From SZUA-36 sp963774415 (GTDB lineage Bacteria > Pseudomonadota > Gammaproteobacteria > Xanthomonadales > SZUA-36), in contig CAVZEU010000001.1 of the NCBI GenBank assembly GCA_963774415.1, positions 310,001-374,000 of the forward strand: DNA of 64,000 nt. Direction: 5' to 3'. The stretch's first letter is position 1; each line of letters starts with the position of its first letter. Below, one piece after another: positions 15,533 to 23,588 of the stretch. Position numbers and translations under genes: made by a program. Below the pieces are notes generated by a model. That model was not told the DNA's origin. It worked only from the letters and a program-made list of their open reading frames with translations, and made no database searches.

Positions 15533-16057
15533 CCCGCATATTGCGCCAGCCGGTAACTAGCCTCGCTATAACCAGATGAATATGCATGAAAAAATGACAA
15601 TTTATCCAGCTTATTCCAGGGTACACCTGGTAACCGGCCAGCGACCTATCCCGGCCCTGCCTTGTCCAGGCACACCTGAGCTTGGGCTTCCCTCCAACAG
15701 GGCCAGAAAAGGCTTGCCAGATCGCCGCGCCGGGAACACATTTTGCCCACGACAAGGAACGATGAACGACTGGTATTATGAATACCAAAGTGAAGAGAGA
15801 CGCGGTAGTGGACAAAATGGGACCCGTCCCTGCGGGTTGCGGCCCCAAATGGCCCCATGCGTCGTTGCCCGTCGTTTATTTGGAACCACCAAACGACACT
15901 CCGGGCATCTTGCCTGGAACCATTTGGGGCGGCAACGCGGTGACCTGGCAAGCCTTTTCTGGCCCTATAGCTTTGGCTATGGCTCTCAGTCCAGCCCGGC
16001 GCCCAGCCGCACCTGTTCTGCACCAGCTTCCGGAATGCTGGTGCAATATGCGGGCTA
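15530..16057. repeat. MITE-like element between ratA and rnfH
   Basis: A 528-bp non-coding insertion with inverted ends: TAGCCCGCATATTGC-G-CCAGC on the left (15530-15550), and the same with A at the variable base, read on the minus strand, on the right (16057-16037). The left end supplies the ratA stop codon and the right end stops one base before the rnfH ATG. It has no transposase. A related single end occurs at 36094. It contains a nested inverted repeat (15700-15720 and 15945-15965) and several smaller palindromes. Confidence 0.75.
15700..15965. repeat. Nested inverted repeat inside the MITE
   Basis: GGGCCAGAAAAGGCTTGCCA plus G (15700-15720) is perfectly repeated in inverse orientation at 15945-15965, with some further matching inward. 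The enclosed 224 bases hold a small palindrome (GGTATT/AATACC) but no gene. It may be an independent element nested in the larger one, or a long RNA hairpin. Confidence 0.65.
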
Positions 16058-16058
16058 G

Positions 16059-16370
16059 ATGGACGAACCAAGCAAAAAGGTGTTGCTGCAGGTCGAAGTG
16101 GTGCTGCCCTTGGCCGAAACCCAGGAGCTACGCAGGCTCGAACTGCCGCCGGGCTCCACCATCGCCGACGCGGTCGCGGCCGCCGGTTTTCCCGAATCTG
16201 CACCGGGGTATGAGTTCGACCCGGACAAGGTCGGCATATTCGGGGCGAGGAAGCCGCTGCATACGGTTCTGCGCGACGGGGACAGGGTCGAGTTGTACCG
16301 GCCGTTGCTTGCAGACCCGAAGGAAGCGCGGCGGCAGCGCGCCCGCAGACAGCGCCGGCGGAAAAGCTAG
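16059..16370 (+). CDS. rnfH: RnfH family ubiquitin-fold protein
   Basis: A 103-residue RnfH (UPF0125) protein with a beta-grasp, ubiquitin-like fold: KVLLQVEVVLPLAETQELRR, GSTIADAVAAAGF, KVGIFGARKPLHTVLRDGDRVELYRPL, then a basic tail (RRQRARRQRRRKS). The family is named from its association with rnf clusters, but its role is unsettled. It normally follows ratA closely; here the MITE lies between them and it may depend on a promoter inside the insertion. Its end overlaps the convergent bamE by 4 bases. Confidence 0.9.
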   Translation: MDEPSKKVLLQVEVVLPLAETQELRRLELPPGSTIADAVAAAGFPESAPGYEFDPDKVGIFGARKPLHTVLRDGDRVELYRPLLADPKEARRQRARRQRRRKS

Positions 16371-17050
16371 GATCCGTCCTTTTTATCGTTGTCCAGCGGC
16401 AGGTCGACCGGCACCGTGATGGCCGCTATGTCGAGATCGGATTCCATCTTTTCCAGCGCCGCGCGCGCCTGGTCATAGGTATCGTAAAGCCCGGCTCGCA
16501 CCTGGTGGCGGGTGCCGAGACCGGGAACGAGAAACTCCCTTTCGGTGGCGTCGTAGCCCTTTGCCTTGGCTCGGTTCAACAGCTGCATGGCCGCGTCGTG
16601 AGTACTGAACGCGCCGAGCTGTATGGTCCAGTTGATGACGGCGTCGTCGGTGACGATTTCCTTGTTTTCCGCCGCCGTATTCGCCCCGCCGCCGAGCGCC
16701 GCCGCGGCCTCCTTGATCGCCTTGATGTCGCCGCCCTCGGAATTGCCGATGCCGTTGGTCGCGACCAGCGCGTCGTTTTTGAAGTAGAGCGTCACCAGGC
16801 GCCGCACCGGCTTGGCGCCGCGGCGGCTGAACAGGGAGATGTAGTCCCAGCGATCGTCGTGAAAAGGGTCGTGTATGGCCGGCGTACCGAGCAGGTAGCG
16901 AACCTGCTTCTTGCTCATGCCCAGCTGCACCTTGTCGAGATCATCCTGCTCCAGCGCGTTGCCCTGTTGAACGTTCTGTTTGTATATCAAATTGCAGCCC
17001 GCATTGAAGGCGAGAACAGCCAGCATGGCGATAAAGATATACCTGTTCAT
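16367..17050 (-). CDS. bamE: BamE lipoprotein fused to a SPOR domain
   Basis: A 227-residue lipoprotein (lipobox FNAGC). Residues 20-110 form BamE/SmpA: GNALEQDDLDKVQLGMSKKQ, VRYLLGTPAIHDPFHDDRWDY, and VTLYFKNDALVATNGI, a subunit of the outer-membrane beta-barrel assembly machine. A linker rich in Ala/Gly leads to residues 140-215, WTIQLGAFSTHDAAMQLLNRA to YDTYDQARAALEKMES, a SPOR domain that binds denuded septal peptidoglycan. Ordinary BamE is about 110-120 residues, so this is a fusion. It diverges from fur, as in relatives. Confidence 0.88.
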   Translation of the reverse strand: MNRYIFIAMLAVLAFNAGCNLIYKQNVQQGNALEQDDLDKVQLGMSKKQVRYLLGTPAIHDPFHDDRWDYISLFSRRGAKPVRRLVTLYFKNDALVATNGIGNSEGGDIKAIKEAAAALGGGANTAAENKEIVTDDAVINWTIQLGAFSTHDAAMQLLNRAKAKGYDATEREFLVPGLGTRHQVRAGLYDTYDQARAALEKMESDLDIAAITVPVDLPLDNDKKDGS

Positions 17051-17157
17051 TGGGTTCCCGGGATTGCTGGTAGTTAAGATTGAGGCGGTGAATGATACAA
17101 TAGTCGGCAGCCCTTAAGAACAGGCGCACATAATTAATTCAACAATGGGATGGAACA

Positions 17158-17565
17158 GTGGATACTGGAAATCTTCGGAATGCCGGCCTGAAAGTCACCC
17201 AGCCGCGGAAACGAATACTGGAGTTGCTGGAGAGCGCGGGCCGCAAGCACAAAACCGCAGACGACATTTACCGGGAACTGGCGAAGGCCGGTGAAGACAT
17301 CGGCCTGGCGACCGTGTACCGGGTCCTCAACCAGTTCGAGTCGGCCGGTTTGGTGATCAAGCGCAATTTCGAAGGCGGCCAGGCCTATTACGAACTGGAC
17401 TCGGGCGAGCACCACGATCACATGGTTTGCGTCGAAACCGGCAAGGTCACCGAATTCGTCAACGAGGAAATCGAGCGGCTGCAGGCGAAAATCGCGGCCC
17501 AGCACGGTTACGACATCGTCGACCACAGCATGGTCATCTACGTACGGCCGGCCGTGAAGGACTGA
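17158..17565 (+). CDS. fur: Ferric uptake regulator Fur
   Basis: A 135-residue Fur repressor. The winged helix includes LKVTQPRKRILELLE and GEDIGLATVYRVLNQFESAGL (recognition helix). The metal-binding dimerisation domain has SGEHHDHMVCVETGKVTEF. The start is a GTG, giving VDTGNLRNAGLKVTQPR, which aligns with family N-termini. Only the first cysteine position of the usual C-x-x-C is kept (MVCVETG), as in several pseudomonad-type Fur proteins. It controls iron uptake genes when loaded with Fe(II). Confidence 0.95.
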   Translation: MDTGNLRNAGLKVTQPRKRILELLESAGRKHKTADDIYRELAKAGEDIGLATVYRVLNQFESAGLVIKRNFEGGQAYYELDSGEHHDHMVCVETGKVTEFVNEEIERLQAKIAAQHGYDIVDHSMVIYVRPAVKD

Positions 17566-17608
17566 TCCCCGTAGAAACGCGAACCCCGCCCGCTCAGCAA
17601 GGATGGCG

Positions 17609-19291
17609 CTAGGCGGGTTCCGCCGCTTGCAGCAATTCCCGCGCGTGCGCCCGGCTTTGCTCCGACAGTCGGCCGCTGAGCATGCGTGCGATCTCATCGA
17701 TCCGTTCGCCCGCGCCCAAAAGGCGCGTTTCGACCCGCGTGCTGTCCTCTTCCGCGGCCTTGCTCACCTGCAGTTGGTGCGTGGCGCACACCGCCACCTG
17801 CGCCAGGTGCGTCACGCATAGCGCCTGGCCGGCGCCGGCCAGGCGCCGCAGCAACCGGCCGACCGTGTTGGCGGTGTCGCCGCCGATGCCCGCGTCGACT
17901 TCGTCGAAGACCTGTGTCAGGGCCTCGGGCGAGCGGCTGGCGGCGGCTTTGATCGCGAGGCTGATCCTGGACAATTCGCCGCCGGACGCGATCTTTGCCA
18001 GCGGCCCCGGCGGCAGGCCGGGGTTGGCGCTGACCATGACCTGCACGCGGTCGTCACCGCGCCGGCCGGGCGCCTGTTCGGGGTCGTGCGTCACGTTGAT
18101 TTCGAAGCAGCCGCCGGCCATTCCCAGGTCGGCCATCAGCCGCGTGACGCGTTGCGCCAATTCCGCGGCGTGGGCGCCGCGCTTTGCGTGCAGGGTCCGG
18201 GCGGCTTCGCGGTAGCGCTCGAGCAGCGCCGCGGCACGGTCCCTCAATTCGTCGCGGCGCTCGGCGCTGTGGCCGGCCGCCTCGACCCGGGCCGCCAGCG
18301 TGTCCCTGACCCCGGCCAGCGCTTCCATCGCCACGCCGTGTTTGCGCGCCAGGGCGTTGAGGCGGCCAAGCTCGTCGTCGACCGCCTCAAACCGCGCCGG
18401 GTCCGTGTCGATCCGCTCCATGGCCGCGCGTAGCGCGTTGACGGCCTCGATCGTGTTGACCGAGGCTTCCTGCAGCATCTGGCACGAGGCGGCGATATCC
18501 CTGTCCAGGTGCTCGAATGCGCGCAGGTCGTCGAGGGCCCGGTTAAGGCCACTGTTGATGCCGTCCATGTCGCTGCCCGGCTCAGGATCGAGGCGCTGCA
18601 TGCTGTCTCTGACGGCTTCCAGCAAGGCATCACCCGCGGCCAGGCGGTCGTGCTCGGTCTGCAGTTCCGCGATCGCGCCGGCGTCCAGCTCGAATTGCTG
18701 CAGTTCGTCGAGCTGAAATTGCAAAAATTCCAGTTCCGCGGCCGGCACGGCCGAGTCCTGCTCGAGCGCTGCGAGCGCGTCCTGGGCCTGCCGCCAGCCG
18801 TCGTGGGCGTCGGCGACGGCCGTCAATTCCCGTGCATAGCTGCCGCTGCCGTCCAGCAAGCGAAAAACCGCTGAAGGGTTCGTCAGTTGCAGGTGCTCGT
18901 TTTGACCGTGGATTTCCACCAGGCGGTCACCGAGGGCCTGTAACTGGGCCACCGTGACCGGTGAGCCATTGATGAATGCGCGTGAGCGGCCGCTGTTGCT
19001 GATGGTCCGCCGCAGCAGGCACATGTCGTCGGTTTCGAGTTCCGCCGCCGCCAGCCACGCCTGCGCCCCGGTGTTGGCGCTGATGTCGAATTCGGCCGTC
19101 AGTTCCGCGCGCTCCTCGCCGGGGCGCACCCAGTTGGCGTCGGAGCGCTCGCCGAGCAACAGGCCGAGCGCGCCCACGAGGATCGACTTGCCCGCGCCGG
19201 TTTCACCGGTCACGGCGGTGAAACCAGGCTCGAAATCCAGCTCCAGGCTCGGCACGATGGCAAAGTTACTGATGTGAAGATGCTTCAGCAT
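17609..19291 (-). CDS. recN: DNA repair ATPase RecN
   Basis: A 560-residue SMC-like ATPase involved in double-strand break repair. LKHLHISNFAIV starts the head domain; GETGAGKSILVGALGLLLG is the Walker A. The middle is coiled coil, and the C-terminal half carries the ABC signature (LAKIASGGELSRISLAIK) and Walker B (TQVFDEVDAGIGG). The length is normal (E. coli 553). It is convergent with fur and divergent from grpE, with the heat-shock promoter of grpE in the space between. No clear LexA box was noticed upstream. Confidence 0.96.
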   Translation of the reverse strand: MLKHLHISNFAIVPSLELDFEPGFTAVTGETGAGKSILVGALGLLLGERSDANWVRPGEERAELTAEFDISANTGAQAWLAAAELETDDMCLLRRTISNSGRSRAFINGSPVTVAQLQALGDRLVEIHGQNEHLQLTNPSAVFRLLDGSGSYARELTAVADAHDGWRQAQDALAALEQDSAVPAAELEFLQFQLDELQQFELDAGAIAELQTEHDRLAAGDALLEAVRDSMQRLDPEPGSDMDGINSGLNRALDDLRAFEHLDRDIAASCQMLQEASVNTIEAVNALRAAMERIDTDPARFEAVDDELGRLNALARKHGVAMEALAGVRDTLAARVEAAGHSAERRDELRDRAAALLERYREAARTLHAKRGAHAAELAQRVTRLMADLGMAGGCFEINVTHDPEQAPGRRGDDRVQVMVSANPGLPPGPLAKIASGGELSRISLAIKAAASRSPEALTQVFDEVDAGIGGDTANTVGRLLRRLAGAGQALCVTHLAQVAVCATHQLQVSKAAEEDSTRVETRLLGAGERIDEIARMLSGRLSEQSRAHARELLQAAEPA

Positions 19292-19371
19292 GGGTAATTG
19301 GCACTGACGGGAAGCGTTATTTGCAGGCTAGCATGGCGCCCGCACCGCGGCAATCCGCGGGGCGAATTTGG

Positions 19372-19399
19372 CTTGAATCCAACGCCGGCAACCCCATAT
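19372..19399 (+). promoter_or_regulatory. Sigma-32 heat-shock promoter of grpE
   Basis: CTTGAAT (19372-19378), a 13-base spacer, then CCCCATAT (19392-19399). This matches the sigma-32 consensus CTTGAAA-N13-15-CCCCATNT in nearly every position and lies about 40 bases before the grpE start. Confidence 0.88.
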
Positions 19400-19436
19400 C
19401 AGGGCGTGAAAGCCCACTAGGATCCCGACGGGAGTA

Positions 19437-20027
19437 ATGATCTTGAGCGCACACGACAGCGACACCGAACGACAAGCGAAAACGGAAGACGACGGCCAGG
19501 CGCAAGCCGGGCCGGAAACGTTTGCCGGCAGCGACGCCGAGTCCGAATCCGAGGAGGAGGTGGAACAACTCGAAACGGAGTTGGAAGCCGCGCGGCGGGA
19601 TGTCGAGGCGGCCGAGGAGGCCATGCTGCGGATGCAGGCCGACGTGGAAAACCTGCGTAAGCGCTTGCTGCGCGAGCACGAAAAATCACGCAAGCGCACG
19701 CTCGAGCATTTCATGAACGACCTGCTGCCGGTGCGGGACAGCCTCGAGCGCGGACTGAAGGCCGCGGACCAGGCCACCAGCGTGGAAGCGCTCAAGGAAG
19801 GCAAGCAGCTGATCATGAAAATGCTGAACAAGGTGATGTGTGATCACGGGCTCGAGACGATCGATCCGGAAGGCGAGGCATTCGATCCGGAGCTGCACGA
19901 AGCGATGAGCACGATACCGTCAACGGAGCACGAGGAAAACACGGTCATCGATGTGCTCGAAAAAGGCTACAAACTGAACGATCGGCTGCTGAGACCGGCC
20001 AAGGTCGTGGTTTCGCGCCATCCCTGA
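19437..20027 (+). CDS. grpE: Nucleotide exchange factor GrpE
   Basis: A 196-residue GrpE. The acidic, disordered N-terminus leads into a long dimerisation helix (ETELEAARRDVEAAEEAMLR, then MQADVENLRKRLLREHEKSR). The C-terminal beta domain contains GLETIDPEGEAFDPELHEAM and KGYKLNDRLLRPAKVVVS, which opens the DnaK nucleotide cleft. The ATG at 19437 is used; a nearby in-frame TTG is possible. It heads the grpE-dnaK-(metB)-dnaJ heat-shock cluster behind a sigma-32 promoter. Confidence 0.95.
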   Translation: MILSAHDSDTERQAKTEDDGQAQAGPETFAGSDAESESEEEVEQLETELEAARRDVEAAEEAMLRMQADVENLRKRLLREHEKSRKRTLEHFMNDLLPVRDSLERGLKAADQATSVEALKEGKQLIMKMLNKVMCDHGLETIDPEGEAFDPELHEAMSTIPSTEHEENTVIDVLEKGYKLNDRLLRPAKVVVSRHP

Positions 20028-20044
20028 CGGGTTCATGAACGGTT

Positions 20045-20072
20045 GTTGAATTGGGCGGCTCAAGCCCCATGT
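20045..20072 (+). promoter_or_regulatory. Sigma-32-like promoter of dnaK
   Basis: GTTGAAT (20045-20051), a 13-base spacer and CCCCATGT (20065-20072), with the same architecture as the grpE promoter. It lies between the grpE stop and the dnaK start, giving dnaK its own heat-shock promoter. Confidence 0.8.
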
Positions 20073-20112
20073 TAAAAGCATCAAGTATTTAGCCTGATTC
20101 TGGAGAAATTGA

Positions 20113-22029
20113 ATGAGCAAGATTATTGGAATCGACCTCGGCACCACCAACAGCTGCGTTGCGGTGATGGAAGGTGGCAAGGCGCGGGTCATCGAAAATG
20201 CCGAAGGCGACCGCACGACGCCCTCGATCGTCGCCTTCACCAAAGACGACGAAGTGCTGGTCGGTCAACCGGCCAAGCGCCAGGCCGTCACCAATCCGAG
20301 CAATACGCTTTTTGCCATCAAGCGGCTGATCGGGCGCAAGTTCGACGAGGACGTGGTGCAAAAGGACGTGGACCTGGTGCCCTACAAGATCATCAAGGCC
20401 GATAACGGCGACGCCTGGGTAGAGGCGGGTGGCAAGAAGATGGCGCCGCCCGAGGTTTCCGCCAGGGTGTTGATGAAGATGAAAAAGACCGCCGAGGAAT
20501 ACCTCGGTGAGGAAGTGACCGAAGCGGTGATTACCGTGCCGGCCTATTTCAACAACCAGCAGCGTCAGGCGACCGAGGACGCCGGCAAGATCGCCGGCCT
20601 GAAGGTGCGGCGTGTCATCTCCGAGCCGACCGCGGCGGCCCTGGCCTTTGGTGTGGACAAGAAGGGCGGTGAACGCAAGGTCGCGGTTTACGACCTGGGC
20701 GGCGGCACCTTCGACGTCTCCATCATCGAGATCGCCGACGTCGACGGCGAGCACCAGATCGAGGTGCTGTCGACCTCCGGCGACACGTTCCTGGGCGGAG
20801 AGGACTTCGACAAGCGCGTCATCGACTACCTGGTCTCCGAATTCAAGAAGGACCAGGGCGTCAACCTGCGCAATGATCCGCTGGCGCTGCAGCGCCTGAA
20901 GGAAGGCGCCGAGCGCGCCAAGATCGAGCTTTCGAGTTCGCAGCAGACCGAGATCAACCTGCCGTACATCACGGCCGATGCCAGCGGTCCCAAGCACCTG
21001 AACATCAAGCTGACCCGCGCCAAGCTGGAGTCGCTGGTGGAGGACCTGGTCAAGAAGACCGTCGGCCCCTGCCGCACCGCGCTGGATGACGCCGGCCTGA
21101 AGGTCTCCGAGATCGCCGACGTGATCCTGGTCGGCGGCCAGACCCGCATGCCGATGGTACAGGCGACGGTCAGCGAATTTTTCGACCGCACGCCGCGTCG
21201 GGATATCAACCCTGACGAGGCGGTTGCGCTCGGTGCGGCGATCCAGGGCGGCGTTCTGTCGGGTGACGTCAAGGACGTGTTGTTGCTGGATGTCACTCCG
21301 CTCTCGCTGGGTATCGAGACGATGGGCGGGGTCATGACCAAGCTGATCGAGAAGAATACGACGATCCCGACCAAGGCGTCGCAGATATTCTCGACCGCCG
21401 AGGACAACCAGACGGCGGTTACCGTGCACGTGCTGCAGGGCGAGCGTGAAATGGCCAGCGCCAACAAGTCGTTGGCGCGCTTCGACCTGGCGGGCATCGC
21501 GCCGGCGCGGCGCGGCACGCCGCAGATCGAGGTGACCTTCGATATCGACGCCAACGGCATCATGCACGTCAGCGCCCAGGACAAGGCCACCGGCAAGGAA
21601 CAGCGCATCGAGATCAAGACCGGTTCCGGCCTCACCGAAGAGGAAATCGAGAAGATGGTGCGCGACGCCGAGGCGCATGCCGAGGAAGACCGCAAGTTCC
21701 ACGAAACGGTGACCGCGCGGAACAACGCCGATGCGATGGTTCACGCCACGCGTACCAGCCTCGCCGAGATGGGCGAGAAGCTGGGCGAGGAAGACCGCAA
21801 GAACGTGGAAGCCGCGATCGAGGCGGTCGAGGAGGCGATGAAGTCCGACGACAAGGAGGCCATCGACGCCGCCACCAACCGCCTGACGGAAGCCGCCCAG
21901 GTGATCTACCAGCAGGCGGCCGCCGAGCAACAGCCCAGCGGGGAGCAGCCCGAATCTTCGGCTGAAGCCGCGGCCGACGACGTGGTCGACGCGGAATTCG
22001 AAGAAGTCGACGACGACAAGAACAAATAA
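20113..22029 (+). CDS. dnaK: Hsp70 chaperone DnaK
   Basis: A 638-residue DnaK. IIGIDLGTTNSCVAVMEGG is the first phosphate-binding loop; EPTAAALAFGVDK, VYDLGGGTFDVSIIEI and VILVGGQTRMPMVQ are the other ATPase signatures. The linker VLLLDVTPLSLGIETMGG leads to the substrate-binding domain. The C-terminal tail ends in the charged AEFEEVDDDKNK. It works with GrpE and DnaJ encoded on either side. A perfect 20-bp-stem terminator follows. Confidence 0.98.
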   Translation: MSKIIGIDLGTTNSCVAVMEGGKARVIENAEGDRTTPSIVAFTKDDEVLVGQPAKRQAVTNPSNTLFAIKRLIGRKFDEDVVQKDVDLVPYKIIKADNGDAWVEAGGKKMAPPEVSARVLMKMKKTAEEYLGEEVTEAVITVPAYFNNQQRQATEDAGKIAGLKVRRVISEPTAAALAFGVDKKGGERKVAVYDLGGGTFDVSIIEIADVDGEHQIEVLSTSGDTFLGGEDFDKRVIDYLVSEFKKDQGVNLRNDPLALQRLKEGAERAKIELSSSQQTEINLPYITADASGPKHLNIKLTRAKLESLVEDLVKKTVGPCRTALDDAGLKVSEIADVILVGGQTRMPMVQATVSEFFDRTPRRDINPDEAVALGAAIQGGVLSGDVKDVLLLDVTPLSLGIETMGGVMTKLIEKNTTIPTKASQIFSTAEDNQTAVTVHVLQGEREMASANKSLARFDLAGIAPARRGTPQIEVTFDIDANGIMHVSAQDKATGKEQRIEIKTGSGLTEEEIEKMVRDAEAHAEEDRKFHETVTARNNADAMVHATRTSLAEMGEKLGEEDRKNVEAAIEAVEEAMKSDDKEAIDAATNRLTEAAQVIYQQAAAEQQPSGEQPESSAEAAADDVVDAEFEEVDDDKNK

Positions 22030-22041
22030 TTTCAGACCTTA

Positions 22042-22093
22042 AGGGGTCAGGTTCAATTTTCAGCCGAAAATTGAACCTGACCCCTGATTTTTT
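22042..22093 (+). terminator. REP-like palindrome/terminator after dnaK
   Basis: AGGGGTCAGGTTCAATTTTC (22042-22061) and its exact reverse complement (22066-22085) flank AGCC, followed by GATTTTTT. It is both a strong intrinsic terminator and the best copy of a dispersed palindrome family also seen at 39598 and, degenerate, near 35278. Confidence 0.85.
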
Positions 22094-22143
22094 GCCCCAA
22101 CCTCTTGTTTTTTCCAGCGCACCTCGGCTAGACTCGCTTCTTC

Positions 22144-22237
22144 GACTCATTGAGACCGGCAGAGGGACAGGCCCTTTGAAGCCGGGGCAACCTTCGGGCT
22201 TAACCAACCCGTAAAGGTGCCAACTCCTGCGGAAGTC
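22144..22237 (+). promoter_or_regulatory. SAM-I riboswitch
   Basis: Conserved S-box segments occur in order: GAGACCGGCAGAGGGACAGG, then CCCTTTGAAGCCGGGGCAACC, a small P3 hairpin (CGGGCTTAACCAACCCG), and AAGGTGCCAACTCCTGCGGA. P1 can close with GACT (22144-22147) and AGTC (22234-22237). It precedes a cystathionine gamma-synthase gene, the expected type of target. No clear terminator follows, so control may act on translation initiation (inference). Confidence 0.88.
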
Positions 22238-22363
22238 CGCCTGGATTTCCGGGAAATGAGTGAATGGCAGCACAGTTATTGTGATGGGCCCTTCTCCCTC
22301 CAGGCTTCGCCGGGGTTTCCAATGAGTGGTCAGGTCCACTTGAACGGAAACAGGGCAGGCGAC

Positions 22364-23557
22364 ATGAGCAACTCCAAGATCACATCGACGGTACGGGCCG
22401 GGGTCAACCGTGACACAGCGCACGGCGCGGTGATTCCGCCACTGTATCTTTCGGCCAACTACAGCTTTGAAGGACTGGGCGGCAAGCGCGAGTATGACTA
22501 TGCGCGCACCGGCAACCCGACGCGCGACCAACTGGGCGATGCCCTGGGCGAACTGGAGGGCGGGCAGGGCGCCGTCGTCACCAACAGCGGCATGGCGGCG
22601 GTGGTGCTGGTCACCCATCTGCTCAAGGCCGATGACACGGTGATCGTGCCGCACAATTGTTACGGCGGCTGTTACCGTGCGTTCGATTCCCTCTCCCGGG
22701 CCGGTCATTTCCGCGTGCGGTTCGTCGACTTCAATGACAGCGGGGCCCTGCAGCGCGCCTGTGCCGAAGACCGCCCCGCGATGATCTGGGTGGAAACGCC
22801 CAGCAACCCGTTGCTGCGAATCACGGATATCGCCGCGGTGGCGGCGAGGGCCAAAGCCCTCGGCGCGCTGCTGGTCGTGGACAACACCTTTCTGACGCCG
22901 CTGCTGCAGCAACCGCTCGCCCTCGGCGCGGACATCGTGGTGCACTCCACCACCAAGTACATCAACGGTCACAGCGATGTCATCGGCGGCGCTGTCATCG
23001 CCCGTGACGCGGCCGTGGCCGAGGAACTGGCGTGGTGGGCCAATTGCATCGGCTCGACCGGTTCGGCCTTCGACAGCTACCAGACGCTCCGAGGTCTGCG
23101 CACGTTGGCGGCCCGTCTCGCCTGTCACCAGGCCAATACGCTGGAGGTGCTGGCGACGCTCGAGCGCCACCCGGCCGTTCGCCGGGTGCACTTCCCGGGG
23201 CTCGAGGCGCATCCCGAGCACGAACTGGCGCGGCGGCAGCAAAGCGGCTTCGGCGCCATCGTCAGCTTTGAGCTCCACGGGGGACGGGAGCAACTGGCGG
23301 CCTTCGTCGATGGCCTCGAGCATTTCACGCTGGCGGAGTCCCTCGGCGGCGTGGAAAGCCTGATCTGCCACCCGGCCAGCATGACCCATGCAGCCATGAC
23401 GCCCGCGGCCCAAAGCCGGGCGGGTATCGGCGAGACCTTGCTGCGCCTGTCGGTCGGTATCGAGTCCGCCTCGGACCTGGCCGCCGATGTGCGTGCCGGG
23501 CTCGATCGCGCGTGCCGGGTCGCGGCGCCGGCCATCGGTTTTGCAAATTTTGCTTGA
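22364..23557 (+). CDS. metB: Cystathionine gamma-synthase family enzyme
   Basis: A 397-residue PLP enzyme of the Cys/Met metabolism family. Signatures are YDYARTGNPTRDQLGDALGELEGG, SNPLLRITDIAAVA, LLVVDNTFLTPLLQQPL and STTKYINGHSDVIGGAV with the PLP lysine. It probably joins an activated homoserine with cysteine (transsulfuration); an O-acetylhomoserine sulfhydrylase-type activity cannot be excluded. The ATG at 22364 gives the family N-terminus (SKITSTVRAGVNRDTAHGAV); the longer open frame upstream runs through the riboswitch. It sits between dnaK and dnaJ, which are normally adjacent, so it looks inserted into the heat-shock cluster. Confidence 0.88.
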   Translation: MSNSKITSTVRAGVNRDTAHGAVIPPLYLSANYSFEGLGGKREYDYARTGNPTRDQLGDALGELEGGQGAVVTNSGMAAVVLVTHLLKADDTVIVPHNCYGGCYRAFDSLSRAGHFRVRFVDFNDSGALQRACAEDRPAMIWVETPSNPLLRITDIAAVAARAKALGALLVVDNTFLTPLLQQPLALGADIVVHSTTKYINGHSDVIGGAVIARDAAVAEELAWWANCIGSTGSAFDSYQTLRGLRTLAARLACHQANTLEVLATLERHPAVRRVHFPGLEAHPEHELARRQQSGFGAIVSFELHGGREQLAAFVDGLEHFTLAESLGGVESLICHPASMTHAAMTPAAQSRAGIGETLLRLSVGIESASDLAADVRAGLDRACRVAAPAIGFANFA

Positions 23558-23588
23558 ATTGCCGGGCCAGTGACCGCAAATTTGCTGC

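Noticed and set aside
20089..21930. 613-codon antisense frame through dnaK
   Set aside because: The complement of dnaK is known for long spurious antisense frames; the sense strand encodes an intact DnaK.
22217..22363. N-terminal extension of metB through the riboswitch
   Set aside because: The frame is open but overlaps the aptamer; family alignment begins at the ATG at 22364.
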